Of a DNA stretch of 64,000 nt, positions 47,416-55,681 are shown one piece after another. Numbering within the stretch: the first letter of the stretch is position 1; each line of letters begins with the position of its first letter. Where the stretch lies: the NCBI RefSeq assembly GCF_026967475.1, contig NZ_CP114058.1, positions 4,464,001 through 4,528,000 of the forward strand. The letters run 5' to 3'. The position numbers and the translations under genes were made by a program. The notes beneath the pieces are model-generated. The model had not been told where the DNA came from. It worked only from the letters and a program-made list of their open reading frames with translations, and did not search any database. This DNA comes from Rouxiella chamberiensis. GTDB lineage: Bacteria; Pseudomonadota; Gammaproteobacteria; Enterobacterales; Enterobacteriaceae.

Positions 47416-47714
47416 TTAATGATTATCACCAACTCGTCTTTGGTTCGCCCCGGGACCAGTACCATTAACGCTATAACCGTTTGAACCATGACTCATGGTA
47501 CTCGAACCTCACCAATAACCACTTGCACCAGAGCCGCTACCGTATGGGGAATTCGTTGACAAAAAAGACTGGGTATTATTACCCCTCCATTACCACTTCT
47601 ATTGGAAGAGCTAGTTCCAGAGCAAGCATTGTTTGCTGAACATTGCCCATTTCCGTTCTGGTTTTGCCATCCACCAGATATAGCATCTAATTGACTGCTT
47701 AATATTTTCTTCAT
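47416..47714 (-). pseudogene. Double-glycine-leader bacteriocin precursor, degraded
   Basis: Start 47714 with GGAG six bases upstream. Leader MKKILSSQLDAISGG fits the LSxxLxxIxGG consensus for C39-peptidase export. The core begins WQNQNGNGQCSANNACSG and is rich in Gly, Ser, Asn, with two Cys five residues apart. The frame is lost at a G-run (47582-47585, four where five are needed). In the neighbouring frame the same composition goes on (NNTQSFLSTNSPYGSGSG), past a TGA at 47509-47511, to a stop at 47416. As it stands only a 73-residue product with an unrelated tail is made. Confidence 0.75.
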
Positions 47715-47726
47715 TGTTTTCTCCAT

Positions 47727-47997
47727 GAGATTATTTCAATCAATATGACCAAGTTGGTTAGAATAAATACTACCCTTGAAATTAATGTAATATTTGGTAT
47801 AAATAATAAATGTGTGATTGGGGTCAAATGATTTGAGGTTTATTATTTGAATGGAAGTGTTATTCATATAAAAATATTATTTTAAATTTGTTGATTATTT
47901 TATGTGTGAATTATATAAATTGGCTATAAAAGAATGTGTAAAGTAAATGCTGAATTGATGATGATAGAGATTATTCATACTATTATTAAATTAAAAC
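47727..47997. promoter_or_regulatory. AT-rich region upstream of the bacteriocin precursor
   Basis: About 270 bases, very AT-rich, no gene seen. Likely held the minus-strand promoter of the bacteriocin genes. Confidence 0.4.
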
Positions 47998-48027
47998 CCA
48001 ACCAATTATGAATTTCATAACGGTTGG
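47998..48027 (-). terminator. Terminator downstream of the GH105 gene
   Basis: CCAACC ... GGTTGG with an inner TTATGAA / TTCATAA stem; on the minus strand it is followed by GGTTTTAATTT. It sits 55 bases past the GH105 stop. Confidence 0.6.
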
Positions 48028-48081
48028 ATTTTCACAGTAGTTTAGATTTCTATTAGCTTAGCGAGTCATATGTTCGGGTAA

Positions 48082-49221
48082 TTATAAATATCCCCGCAGG
48101 CATTCGGTCAGACAGAGCAGCGCCATCGCCTGCCCGTAGGGCATTGAAGTTAATGGAATTTGCCGATAATACTCTAAATCACTGCCCATCGCCGTGCCAA
48201 ACGAAACCTGGGTTAACTCGCCTTCCGCATTGATGTGGCGAATCACCGCCTGCACTGCCTTTTCGGCAACGGGCAGCAGATCGCGCGACAGATAGCGTTT
48301 ACGCACCGCTTTCATGATCCCGTAGGCAAATCCCGCCGTAGCAGAGGCTTCGAGATAGGAATCCCTGTCGTCCAGGAGCGTATGCCAAAGACCGCTTTCA
48401 TGCTGCCAATGCGCCAGCGCCTTCACCTGCGTTTCCAGAACCTGCAATAAAAAGCGTCGCGTGGCGTGTTGTTCCGGCCAGTTCATGAGCTCGATAAACT
48501 CGGGAATGGCGATGGTCAGCCAGCTGTTGCCCCGCGCCCAGCGCGCTTCGGCATAGTTATGCTGGCCGTCGAAGGTCCAGCCGTGGAACCACAGGCCGGT
48601 TTTTCTGTCCATCAGATACTGCACGTGCAGTAGAAACTGATAGCTGGCCTCTTCAATATATTCCTGACGATTCAGCACCTTGCCGATTTTAAGCAGCGGC
48701 AGCACGCTCATCATCAGCGTGTCGTCCCACAGTTGCTGATGGTTTTCATTGTTATAGACAATATGCTGTAATCCGTTACAGGTGGTGCGCGGCATTTCAT
48801 ACATTACCCAGTCGGCCCAGCGCTCCAGCACCGGTAGCAGGGTCGCGTCCCGCGTTTCTTCATAACGGTAGGCGAGGGTCAGAAACGGACAGACGGTATT
48901 GACGTTCTTGGTCGGCGTGCCCTCGGCCAGTCGCGCCACAAACCAGTCGTCGATAATGCCCAGCGTCTTTTTGTCGCCGGTCTGCTGGTAATACTGGTAC
49001 ATGCCATACAGGCCGATGCCGTGCGTCCATTCCCATCCTGCCCAGCCTTTGGTATCAATGACTCGCCCGTCGTCGAGACGCAGTAAAAATTCTCCGCTGT
49101 GATCGCTGATATTTACCAGATTATCGCCAAGCTTGCCTATCAGCTGTTTCAGCTCTTCGCGCGGCATGATGAATTCGGGCTGGCGAAGCAGGGCGCTGTG
49201 TTTTACGGGAAATACGTTCAT
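48082..49221 (-). CDS. Glycoside hydrolase family 105 (unsaturated rhamnogalacturonyl/galacturonyl hydrolase)
   Basis: Cytosolic (alpha/alpha)6-barrel hydrolase, 379 residues, no signal peptide. Removes the unsaturated uronic acid left by pectate or rhamnogalacturonan lyases. Marks: WEWTHGIGLYGMYQYYQQTGD near residue 65, the catalytic-Asp stretch LWDDTLMMSVLPLLKIG near residue 160, and ARWARGNSWLTIAIPEF near residue 230. Nine bases downstream of the transporter gene in the same operon, behind a KdgR-like box. Resembles RhiN/YteR. Confidence 0.9.
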   Translation of the reverse strand: MNVFPVKHSALLRQPEFIMPREELKQLIGKLGDNLVNISDHSGEFLLRLDDGRVIDTKGWAGWEWTHGIGLYGMYQYYQQTGDKKTLGIIDDWFVARLAEGTPTKNVNTVCPFLTLAYRYEETRDATLLPVLERWADWVMYEMPRTTCNGLQHIVYNNENHQQLWDDTLMMSVLPLLKIGKVLNRQEYIEEASYQFLLHVQYLMDRKTGLWFHGWTFDGQHNYAEARWARGNSWLTIAIPEFIELMNWPEQHATRRFLLQVLETQVKALAHWQHESGLWHTLLDDRDSYLEASATAGFAYGIMKAVRKRYLSRDLLPVAEKAVQAVIRHINAEGELTQVSFGTAMGSDLEYYRQIPLTSMPYGQAMALLCLTECLRGYL

Positions 49222-49230
49222 GAGGATATC

Positions 49231-50823
49231 CTATCTTTTCACCGGTTGAGCAAGAGGGGAGAGGCCGCTGCGGGCAGGGTCGAGCGCTGCCGCGGGCGTC
49301 TTGTTGCGATTGAGAAAACCAATGTTGTTATTGCCCCACAGATTGTCATAGGGCATGCCGGTCAGCGTTTCGACCACTGCGCGCGCCTGCGGCGTGGTTT
49401 GCTCCGGCACAATGCCGTCGGCGAGGCGCATTTTCAGCGTCTCTTCGCGCAGAATACGGTGTGTGTGCAGGTTGAGTTTGAAGCGCAGCGAAATGATGAA
49501 CCCGACCGCAAGTGTGCAGACGGTGCCGACGCTGAGGATAAGCAGAATGGTGTGACTCACCGTCTCACTCTGTACCGCCTTACCGGAGACGAAACCGGAA
49601 AGGTGCAGCAGAATGCCGACCAGCATTACCGCACCCGCCTGCGAGGCTTTGCGGGTCAGAGTCATGATCCCGGCAAAAATCCCTTCGCGGCGCTGGCCGG
49701 TAATCGCCTCGTCGACATCGGCGATATAAGTGTAAATATTCCACGGCACATAGTTGATGCCGCCGCGGCCCAGTCCGGCAATAGCCGAAATCAGCAAAAG
49801 CAGCGACAGACTGTCGCTCATACCGGCGTACCACAGGCCGGCATAAGACAGCGCGCTCGCGCCGAACAACACCACGACCAGACGGTACGACGGAGCAGGT
49901 CCCAGGCGGATACACAGCGGGATCATGCCCATTACCGCTATAAATTGCAGGATAGCCATCGTACCCATCAAGTCCGAAGCCATCTGTGCGCTTTGCATCA
50001 GCACAAAGACCACGTACCAGGTAAAGACCGCGTTAAACAGGTCCTGCGCGATATAGCCGCCAAGATACATACCGAGATGCTGACGGAAAATGCGAATGCG
50101 GAAGGTCGACGCCAGCTCGACGAACAGACGTTTAAGACTTTGCAGCAGGGTCAGGCTCTTTTTCTCTTCCAGCGCCCGACGCGACTCCTCCGAGAAATCG
50201 CCCGGCGCTCGTTCCCAGGTAAAGCGCCACACCAGCGACAGCACAATGGCGCAAATCACTGAAAACACCAGGCTCGAGTAGAAGAAGGAGAGGGCGTTGT
50301 CCTTGCCGAAAATACCCAGCAAAATTCCCGGCAGAAAGGCGGCCAGAATAGCCGACAGTTGCGCCAGTGCGATTCGCGCGCCCGAAAACTTGGTCTTCTT
50401 CTTGAAGTCGTCTGTCATCTCCGGCACCAGCGTTTCGTAAGGCACCAGAATCATGGTGTAGACGATGTCGAACAGCAGATAAGTCAGCAGATAATAGAGA
50501 TAACTCATGTCGCCGACCCACATCAGGCTATAGCTGAACACGCACGGAATACCCAGCAAAATGAAGAATTTGCGGCGACCAAAGCGCTTGCCGAGCCAGG
50601 TAGAGCCAAAGTTGTCGGTCAGAAAGCCCATTAGTGGGCTGATGATGGCATCGAGCACGCGCGCCATGGCGAAAATAAACGTGGCTTCAATCGGCGTCAG
50701 GCCGCAGAACGTGGTGTAAAAATACAATAACCATGCGGCGGTCAGCGCGGTCGTGCCCGCACCCAGAAAATCCCCTGCGCCGTAGGCGAGGTAATTGGCT
50801 AATCCAATCTTGCGAGAGGTCAT
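49231..50823 (-). CDS. GPH-family sugar transporter (RhiT/TogT/MelB-like)
   Basis: Cation-symport-type inner-membrane carrier of about 530 residues with 12 segments. Typical stretches: YGAGDFLGAGTTALTAAWLLYFYT at the start, PLMGFLTDNFGSTWLGKRFGRRKFFIL after the second segment (MFS loop), and VPYETLVPEMTDDFKKKT. It also has a C-terminal extension of about 70 residues beyond the last segment. Start 50823 (MTSRKIGLANYLA) follows GGGAG by 8 bases; the frame to 50853 is not needed. Likely imports unsaturated galacturonides or rhamnogalacturonides for the GH105 enzyme. Confidence 0.88.
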   Translation of the reverse strand: MTSRKIGLANYLAYGAGDFLGAGTTALTAAWLLYFYTTFCGLTPIEATFIFAMARVLDAIISPLMGFLTDNFGSTWLGKRFGRRKFFILLGIPCVFSYSLMWVGDMSYLYYLLTYLLFDIVYTMILVPYETLVPEMTDDFKKKTKFSGARIALAQLSAILAAFLPGILLGIFGKDNALSFFYSSLVFSVICAIVLSLVWRFTWERAPGDFSEESRRALEEKKSLTLLQSLKRLFVELASTFRIRIFRQHLGMYLGGYIAQDLFNAVFTWYVVFVLMQSAQMASDLMGTMAILQFIAVMGMIPLCIRLGPAPSYRLVVVLFGASALSYAGLWYAGMSDSLSLLLLISAIAGLGRGGINYVPWNIYTYIADVDEAITGQRREGIFAGIMTLTRKASQAGAVMLVGILLHLSGFVSGKAVQSETVSHTILLILSVGTVCTLAVGFIISLRFKLNLHTHRILREETLKMRLADGIVPEQTTPQARAVVETLTGMPYDNLWGNNNIGFLNRNKTPAAALDPARSGLSPLAQPVKR

Positions 50824-51259
50824 GTGCAAAACTCCCTGAATGACAGGTGACAATGAACAACGGTTTCCGGACTACTCAGACGGATTAGCAACGAACTTAA
50901 AGCCAGCGGACGGGATAAACCTTCGTGATTTGGCAACCTTCTGCGAGAAAGTGGCAAAAACACAAAGAGCGGGCCGTCGAGACTCTAAATTTATAAAACA
51001 GTGTTTTATTTTTGTGTGAATGAGGTAAGGGAATTGAGAGGGGCAGCACACTTTTTTTGCAGGAATACTTCGAAGAGGAGCCATTAAAAAACAACGGCGG
51101 GTAAAACCCCGGCCTTGCCGGTTAATCTTTAGGGATTAGAAGGTTGCGATACGCTGCGCCAGGAGGCCGGTAAATTCTTCGGGAGGTCGCGAAGCGGTTT
51201 ATTCATGAGGTGAATGGATGACAAGGCAGGCCAGACGATGGCGTTAATCTGGCCTGAAA
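50824..51259. promoter_or_regulatory. Intergenic region with pectin-operon promoter
   Basis: 436 bases between the GPH transporter and the LacI-type gene, both on the minus strand. Holds the KdgR-like box at 50993-51009. Nothing else with gene character seen; the 70- and 65-residue frames across it have no RBS. Confidence 0.4.
50993..51009. promoter_or_regulatory. KdgR-like operator
   Basis: ATAAAACA-G-TGTTTTAT is a perfect palindrome close to the KdgR box (TGAAACANTGTTTCA-type). It lies 170 bases before the GPH transporter. KdgR controls pectin catabolism in soft-rot and related enterobacteria, which fits the operon. Confidence 0.6.
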
Positions 51260-52285
51260 TTAATGCACCGCCGTGCTGCCCCGCATGATGAGCTGAGTTG
51301 GCAGGGTCACACTCTCTTGCACTTCGTCGCCTTCGAGCGCGGCGAGAATGTGTTTGCCGGTCAGGGTGCCCATCTGCCGATACGGAATTGCCACGGTAGT
51401 TAATGTCGGGGAGCAGAGTTGGGCGCTGTCGCCGTCGCCGAGCGCCGCAATGGCCAACTGCGCCGGAACGGAAATGCCCTTGTCATGGCAGGCAAGCAGC
51501 GCACCACTCGCCAGCTGGTCAGAAGTGCAAATCAGCAGATCCAGCTCGGGCCAGGTCAGAAGGATATCGGGTAACAGGCGTTGTCCGGTTTGCAGCGTGG
51601 GTGGCAGAGAAGAGCTGACCACGCGGTGTGGCGAGTGATTGAGAGAAAGCATCGACGAATGCCAGCCGCTCAAAATCTGCTGCACGATATGATGCTCGTG
51701 CGCCGCGCAGAGCAGGGCGATATTGTGATACCCCTTCAATGCCAGCGCATTGATTAGCTGTTTCACCGCAAGGCCGTAATTTGAACCGATGTTCATGCCG
51801 ATAGGCGCACTGATGGTGCCGCCGACCTGCACCACAGGGATCGTCGATTTCAGCAACAGATTGTTGTTCTCTTCGCTACAGTCAAAATCGTACATCACCA
51901 TCGCCGCAGGATTGTAGGACAGCATCATCTCAATCAGTCTGGATTCGTCGGCAGCGGTATAGTGATCTTCGGCCATAATCACGTTATAGCCTTTAGGTTT
52001 CAACACGTTGTGCAACGCCTCCGAAAACTGCGCACAGCCCGGCGTGTTAATGGAAGGCACCACCGTTGTTATCAGGCGCGAGGTTGAAGAGGCTAAATTG
52101 CTGGCCGCCAGATTGGGCACATAACCCAGTTCGCTAATTGCGGCTTCAATCTTTTCTCGAACCTGCGGGGAGACTTTTTCCGGCTCTCTCAGTACCCGCG
52201 ATACGGTCATCGTGCTGACGCCCGTGAGTTTTGCGACATCCGCCAGAGTACTCTTTCCCGAGTTTCGCCGTTGTTTGGCCTTCAT
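51260..52285 (-). CDS. LacI/GalR-family repressor
   Basis: 341 residues. N-terminal helix-turn-helix LADVAKLTGVSTMTVSRVL (residues about 14-32) with hinge helix YVPNLAASNLAS, then a periplasmic-binding-like sensor domain (SAQLCSPTLTTVAIPYRQMG near the end). Most like the GntR/IdnR/gluconate branch. Divergent from the PTS genes with two operator-like palindromes between, so it probably represses the PTS and itself. Inducer unknown, perhaps a sugar acid or ascorbate-like compound. Confidence 0.9.
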   Translation of the reverse strand: MKAKQRRNSGKSTLADVAKLTGVSTMTVSRVLREPEKVSPQVREKIEAAISELGYVPNLAASNLASSTSRLITTVVPSINTPGCAQFSEALHNVLKPKGYNVIMAEDHYTAADESRLIEMMLSYNPAAMVMYDFDCSEENNNLLLKSTIPVVQVGGTISAPIGMNIGSNYGLAVKQLINALALKGYHNIALLCAAHEHHIVQQILSGWHSSMLSLNHSPHRVVSSSLPPTLQTGQRLLPDILLTWPELDLLICTSDQLASGALLACHDKGISVPAQLAIAALGDGDSAQLCSPTLTTVAIPYRQMGTLTGKHILAALEGDEVQESVTLPTQLIMRGSTAVH

Positions 52286-52375
52286 ATGTTCCCCTTGTTA
52301 GCTGGCGCAGATTTTAGCCCGAATCCCCTGTGCTTTTCACGCCTGCACGCGATTAAAATTAAGTGAACATGGAAT

Positions 52376-52389
52376 TGTTAGCGTTAACA
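52376..52389. promoter_or_regulatory. LacI-type operator, imperfect
   Basis: TGTTAGCGTTAACA, one mismatch from the palindrome TGTTAGCGCTAACA found 31 bases downstream. Confidence 0.65.
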
Positions 52390-52406
52390 TCATGTTATCA
52401 GTATCG

Positions 52407-52422
52407 CTGTTAGCGCTAACAG
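52407..52422. promoter_or_regulatory. LacI-type operator, perfect palindrome
   Basis: CTGTTAGCGCTAACAG is a perfect 16-base palindrome with the central CG of LacI-family sites, 79 bases before the PTS IIA start. Centre-to-centre distance to the first site is about 32 bases, three helical turns. Confidence 0.75.
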
Positions 52423-52500
52423 GAATTGCGATTTTCATCACAGAAACGCGGCCAGCGCTTCACATATACTCCTGAAAACATTCATTCAGTGAGGTTTCCC

Positions 52501-52944
52501 ATGCTCGCCAAATGGTTAACAGAAGACCGCATCAATATCGTCGAGCAGGTCGAAGACTGGCGCGCCGCCGTGCAGCTCTCGGCGGCACCGCTGCTTGCAG
52601 CCGGAGCCATTACGCCATCCTATGTCGAGGCGATTTTTGCCTCCCACGAAAAGCTTGGCCCGTACTATGTTATCGCGCCGGGACTGGCGATGCCGCATGC
52701 CCGTCCAGAAGAGGGCGTGATCACGCCGGGCCTGTCGCTGCTGCACGTCAAGCAGGGCGTGCATTTCGACGCCGAAGAGAACGATCCGGTCTTTGTCATC
52801 GTGATGCTTTGCGCCATCAACGGCGAGGAACATCTCGAGATGATTTCACATCTGGCCGAATTGTTTAGTGATGAAGACGACTTCCAGGCGTTGATCAAGG
52901 CCGATACCTATCCGGCACTCAATGCACTTATCCAGAAATATTAA
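52501..52944 (+). CDS. PTS IIA component, ascorbate (UlaC/SgaA) type
   Basis: 147-residue cytosolic phosphotransferase domain of the mannitol/fructose IIA fold. Active-site His in IAPGLAMPHARPEEGV (about residue 67), preceded by the usual ASHEKLGPYYVI. Start 52501 (MLAKWLTEDRINI) has GAGG upstream; the longer frame from 52426 starts inside the operator region. Receives phosphate from HPr and passes it to the IIB next door. Confidence 0.9.
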   Translation: MLAKWLTEDRINIVEQVEDWRAAVQLSAAPLLAAGAITPSYVEAIFASHEKLGPYYVIAPGLAMPHARPEEGVITPGLSLLHVKQGVHFDAEENDPVFVIVMLCAINGEEHLEMISHLAELFSDEDDFQALIKADTYPALNALIQKY

Positions 52945-52959
52945 TGAAAGGTATGTGAG

Positions 52960-53226
52960 ATGAAAAAGATCCTGATCGTGTGCGGCAATGGCCTGGGCAG
53001 CAGCTTTATTGTTGAAATGAACGTGAAGAAAATTATCAAGGAGTTGGGAAAGGAAGCGGAAGTCAGCCATACGGATTTAAGCTCCGCCAAGTCTGAACCG
53101 GCCGATATCTATATTGGTTCAAACGAAATTATTGCCAGCCTGGATGACGGCAAACGTACTGTATTCGGCCTGACCAATCTGCTGGATAACGCCAGAATTA
53201 AAGAGATTCTGAGCAACAACCTATAA
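52960..53226 (+). CDS. PTS IIB component, ascorbate (UlaB/SgaB) type
   Basis: 88-residue cytosolic IIB with the phosphorylated Cys at the P-loop-like start (ILIVCGNGLGSSF, Cys9). Typical length for lactose/ascorbate-type IIB. RBS GGTATGTGAG upstream; 15 bases after IIA. The gap of 134 bases to IIC contains an 8-base perfect hairpin at 53276-53293. Confidence 0.9.
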   Translation: MKKILIVCGNGLGSSFIVEMNVKKIIKELGKEAEVSHTDLSSAKSEPADIYIGSNEIIASLDDGKRTVFGLTNLLDNARIKEILSNNL

Positions 53227-53275
53227 CAATAATTAATATCGCCTCTTTCACAAATACTCTCACGCCTTGGCCGCG

Positions 53276-53293
53276 CGGCAGTGAACACTGCCG
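53276..53293 (+). promoter_or_regulatory. Intercistronic hairpin between IIB and IIC genes
   Basis: CGGCAGTG AA CACTGCCG, a perfect 8-base stem with a 2-base loop, no long T-tract. May stabilise or partly terminate the upstream message. Confidence 0.4.
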
Positions 53294-53360
53294 TTTCTGC
53301 ATCCGGTTGGGTGACGGGTAGCGTTTGACGAGGGATCATTGCCGATTATCTGGAGTATTT

Positions 53361-54620
53361 ATGCTCAGTTTTATTATTAATGATGTACTAGGGACACCTG
53401 CGATTCTTGTCGGCCTGTTTTCATTGATTGGTCTGCTGCTACAGAAAAAGTCATTCTCGGATACCGTGTCCGGCACCCTGAAAACCATTATGGGTTTCCT
53501 TATTCTGATTGCCGGTGCAGGCGTTATTGCCACTACATTGACAAGCTTCAGCGAATTATTTGTCCACTCCTTCAATATTCAGGGCGTGGTGCCCAATAAT
53601 GATGTGGTCGCGGCCATTGCCCAGAAAAATTTCGGCACATCAACCGCGATGATCATGATATTGGGCATGCTGTTCAATATTCTCTTTGCGCGTATTACGC
53701 CGCTTAAATATATCTTCCTGACCGGGCACCACACGCTGTATATGGCCGCGATGCTGGCGGTTATTCTCGCCACCGGCGGTCTGAGTGGTTTCCCGCTGGT
53801 ATTGACCGGCTCCCTGATTCTTGGCGCGCTGATGGTGATTTCTCCGGCCATTTTGCAGCCTTTTACCCGTAAAATTACCGGCAGCGACGATTTCGCGCTG
53901 GGTCATTTTGGTTCTACCGGCTATCTGTGTGCCGCGCTGGTGGGCAAGGTGATGGGCAAAGGCAGCCGTTCCACGGAAGAGTTCAAGGTACCCAAACACC
54001 TGAAATTCCTGCACGACTCCTCGATTGCCATCGCGCTGACCATGACGATTCTGTTTATCGTGCTGGTGGTAATTGCCGGTAAAGAGTTTACCGAAACACA
54101 GGTGAGCGGCGGTCAGAACTACATTATCTTCGCGATTATTCAGGCCATTACCTTCGCGGCAGGGGTGTATATCATTCTGGCGGGCGTGCGTATGGTTATC
54201 GCCGAAATTGTTCCGGCATTCAAAGGCATTGCCGATAAAGTGGTCAAAGATGCCAAACCCGCGCTGGACTGCCCTACGGTATTCCCGTTCGCGCCAAATG
54301 CGGTGATCATCGGCTTTTTAAGCAGCTTCTGTGCCGGCCTTATCTGCATGTTCTTCTTCCCGATGCTGGGACTCAGCATCATCGTGCCGGGTCTGGTGCC
54401 GCACTTCTTCTGCGGTGCAACGGCGGGAGTGTACGGTAACGCCACCGGCGGCCGTCGCGGTGCGATTATCGGCGCTTTCGTCAATGGATTGATCATCTCC
54501 TTCCTGCCTGCGATTCTGCTGTCGGTGCTGGGTGACCTGTCAAACTCCACCACCTTTGGCGATGCCGATTTCGGCGTGGTCGGCATTATTCTCGGCAAGC
54601 TGATGAGCGCGTTCCACTAA
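53361..54620 (+). CDS. PTS IIC component, ascorbate (UlaA/SgaT) type
   Basis: Sugar-translocating membrane subunit of about 419 residues with ten or more hydrophobic segments. Typical stretches include NDVLGTPAILVGLFSLIGLLLQ at the start, the substrate-site region SGNLNLT-equivalent ILFARITPLKYIFLTGHH, and FALGHFGSTGYLCAALVGK. Start 53361 follows GGAG by 5 bases. Slightly shorter than E. coli UlaA. No ula catabolic genes (lactonase, decarboxylase) are nearby, so the substrate need not be ascorbate. Confidence 0.88.
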   Translation: MLSFIINDVLGTPAILVGLFSLIGLLLQKKSFSDTVSGTLKTIMGFLILIAGAGVIATTLTSFSELFVHSFNIQGVVPNNDVVAAIAQKNFGTSTAMIMILGMLFNILFARITPLKYIFLTGHHTLYMAAMLAVILATGGLSGFPLVLTGSLILGALMVISPAILQPFTRKITGSDDFALGHFGSTGYLCAALVGKVMGKGSRSTEEFKVPKHLKFLHDSSIAIALTMTILFIVLVVIAGKEFTETQVSGGQNYIIFAIIQAITFAAGVYIILAGVRMVIAEIVPAFKGIADKVVKDAKPALDCPTVFPFAPNAVIIGFLSSFCAGLICMFFFPMLGLSIIVPGLVPHFFCGATAGVYGNATGGRRGAIIGAFVNGLIISFLPAILLSVLGDLSNSTTFGDADFGVVGIILGKLMSAFH

Positions 54621-54645
54621 CCGCAGCGTTAAGTCTTGGGGGAAA

Positions 54646-55557
54646 TTATTCCCCCTTTTGCTGAAAGAAGTTCAATAACAATTGCCATAAATGGTGTGCG
54701 GCCGGCGAAAAACGCCGGTCGGAATTGCGCAGCAGATGACACTGCGCCTCTGTCGCGATGGGGTGATCGATAGGCACCGCCACCAGAATGTTATGCTCGA
54801 TCCGCTCTCCCGCCGCCTGCGCACTCATAAATGAAATTCCCATTCCCGAAATACTCAGACTCATGGCCGTTGAAAACAGGTTGCAGCGATACGCCGGGGT
54901 AAACAGAAAGCCCTGACTCTGAAACATTGCATTCATATGTCGCTGCAATCCAAAGGTTTCACTTAACGAAATCAGCCGATGTTTACTCAGCTCCTCGATG
55001 GTTACTTTTTCCAGTTTGGCGATAGGATGCTGCGGATTAACCACCGCACAGATTGGCCCCCACGGAAAGCTGTGCCGTTTCAATTCGGGATTGCCGATAG
55101 GCCCGAAGGCCAGCGCCATGTCCGCTTCGCCCTGAACGATAGACGCCAGCGTCTCCTGCATGTTGCCCGCCACGATTTCGACAAACACATTCGGGTAGGA
55201 GGCGGCGAAGGCTTTCAGCACGTATTCGACAAAGGTATCGACCAGACCGGCACCGACGCGGATAGTGATAGCGCCGCCTTTCATGTAGCGCAAATCCTTG
55301 AGATGGCGCTCGAGTTTACTGCGGCGTTCACGGCTTTCGAAGAAATCGTCGGCCAGCAGTTTACCCGCTTCGGTCAAGACAACGGTGCGGCCCTTGCGCT
55401 CCAGCAACGGCAGTTGCAGCGTGCGTTCGAGCAGAGAAATCTGACGGCTGATGACGGAGGCATTAATGCCCAGAATATCGGCGGCGCGCCGTATTCCGCC
55501 CTGAATGCCGACCTCGTAGAGGTAGCTGATTTGCTTTTCGTGAAACAGTTGGCTCAT
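54646..55557 (-). CDS. LysR-family transcriptional regulator
   Basis: 303 residues: winged helix-turn-helix at residues about 12-65 (GGIRRAADILGINASVISRQISLLE, then LLERKGRTVVLTEAGKLL) and a two-lobed effector domain (about 90-300). Divergent from the M20 peptidase gene 124 bases away, so it probably controls that operon. Effector unknown. Converges with the PTS operon. Confidence 0.9.
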   Translation of the reverse strand: MSQLFHEKQISYLYEVGIQGGIRRAADILGINASVISRQISLLERTLQLPLLERKGRTVVLTEAGKLLADDFFESRERRSKLERHLKDLRYMKGGAITIRVGAGLVDTFVEYVLKAFAASYPNVFVEIVAGNMQETLASIVQGEADMALAFGPIGNPELKRHSFPWGPICAVVNPQHPIAKLEKVTIEELSKHRLISLSETFGLQRHMNAMFQSQGFLFTPAYRCNLFSTAMSLSISGMGISFMSAQAAGERIEHNILVAVPIDHPIATEAQCHLLRNSDRRFSPAAHHLWQLLLNFFQQKGE

Positions 55558-55681
55558 TTTCGCACTCGTTACTGTTGCTCTTAGGTCAACAATATAGTCA
55601 TTGAAACGGCATTTATATTAGGGAATGAGTTATAGATAATCAAATTGACCACTAATCAGACGTTCAACATCAGGAACTCCT

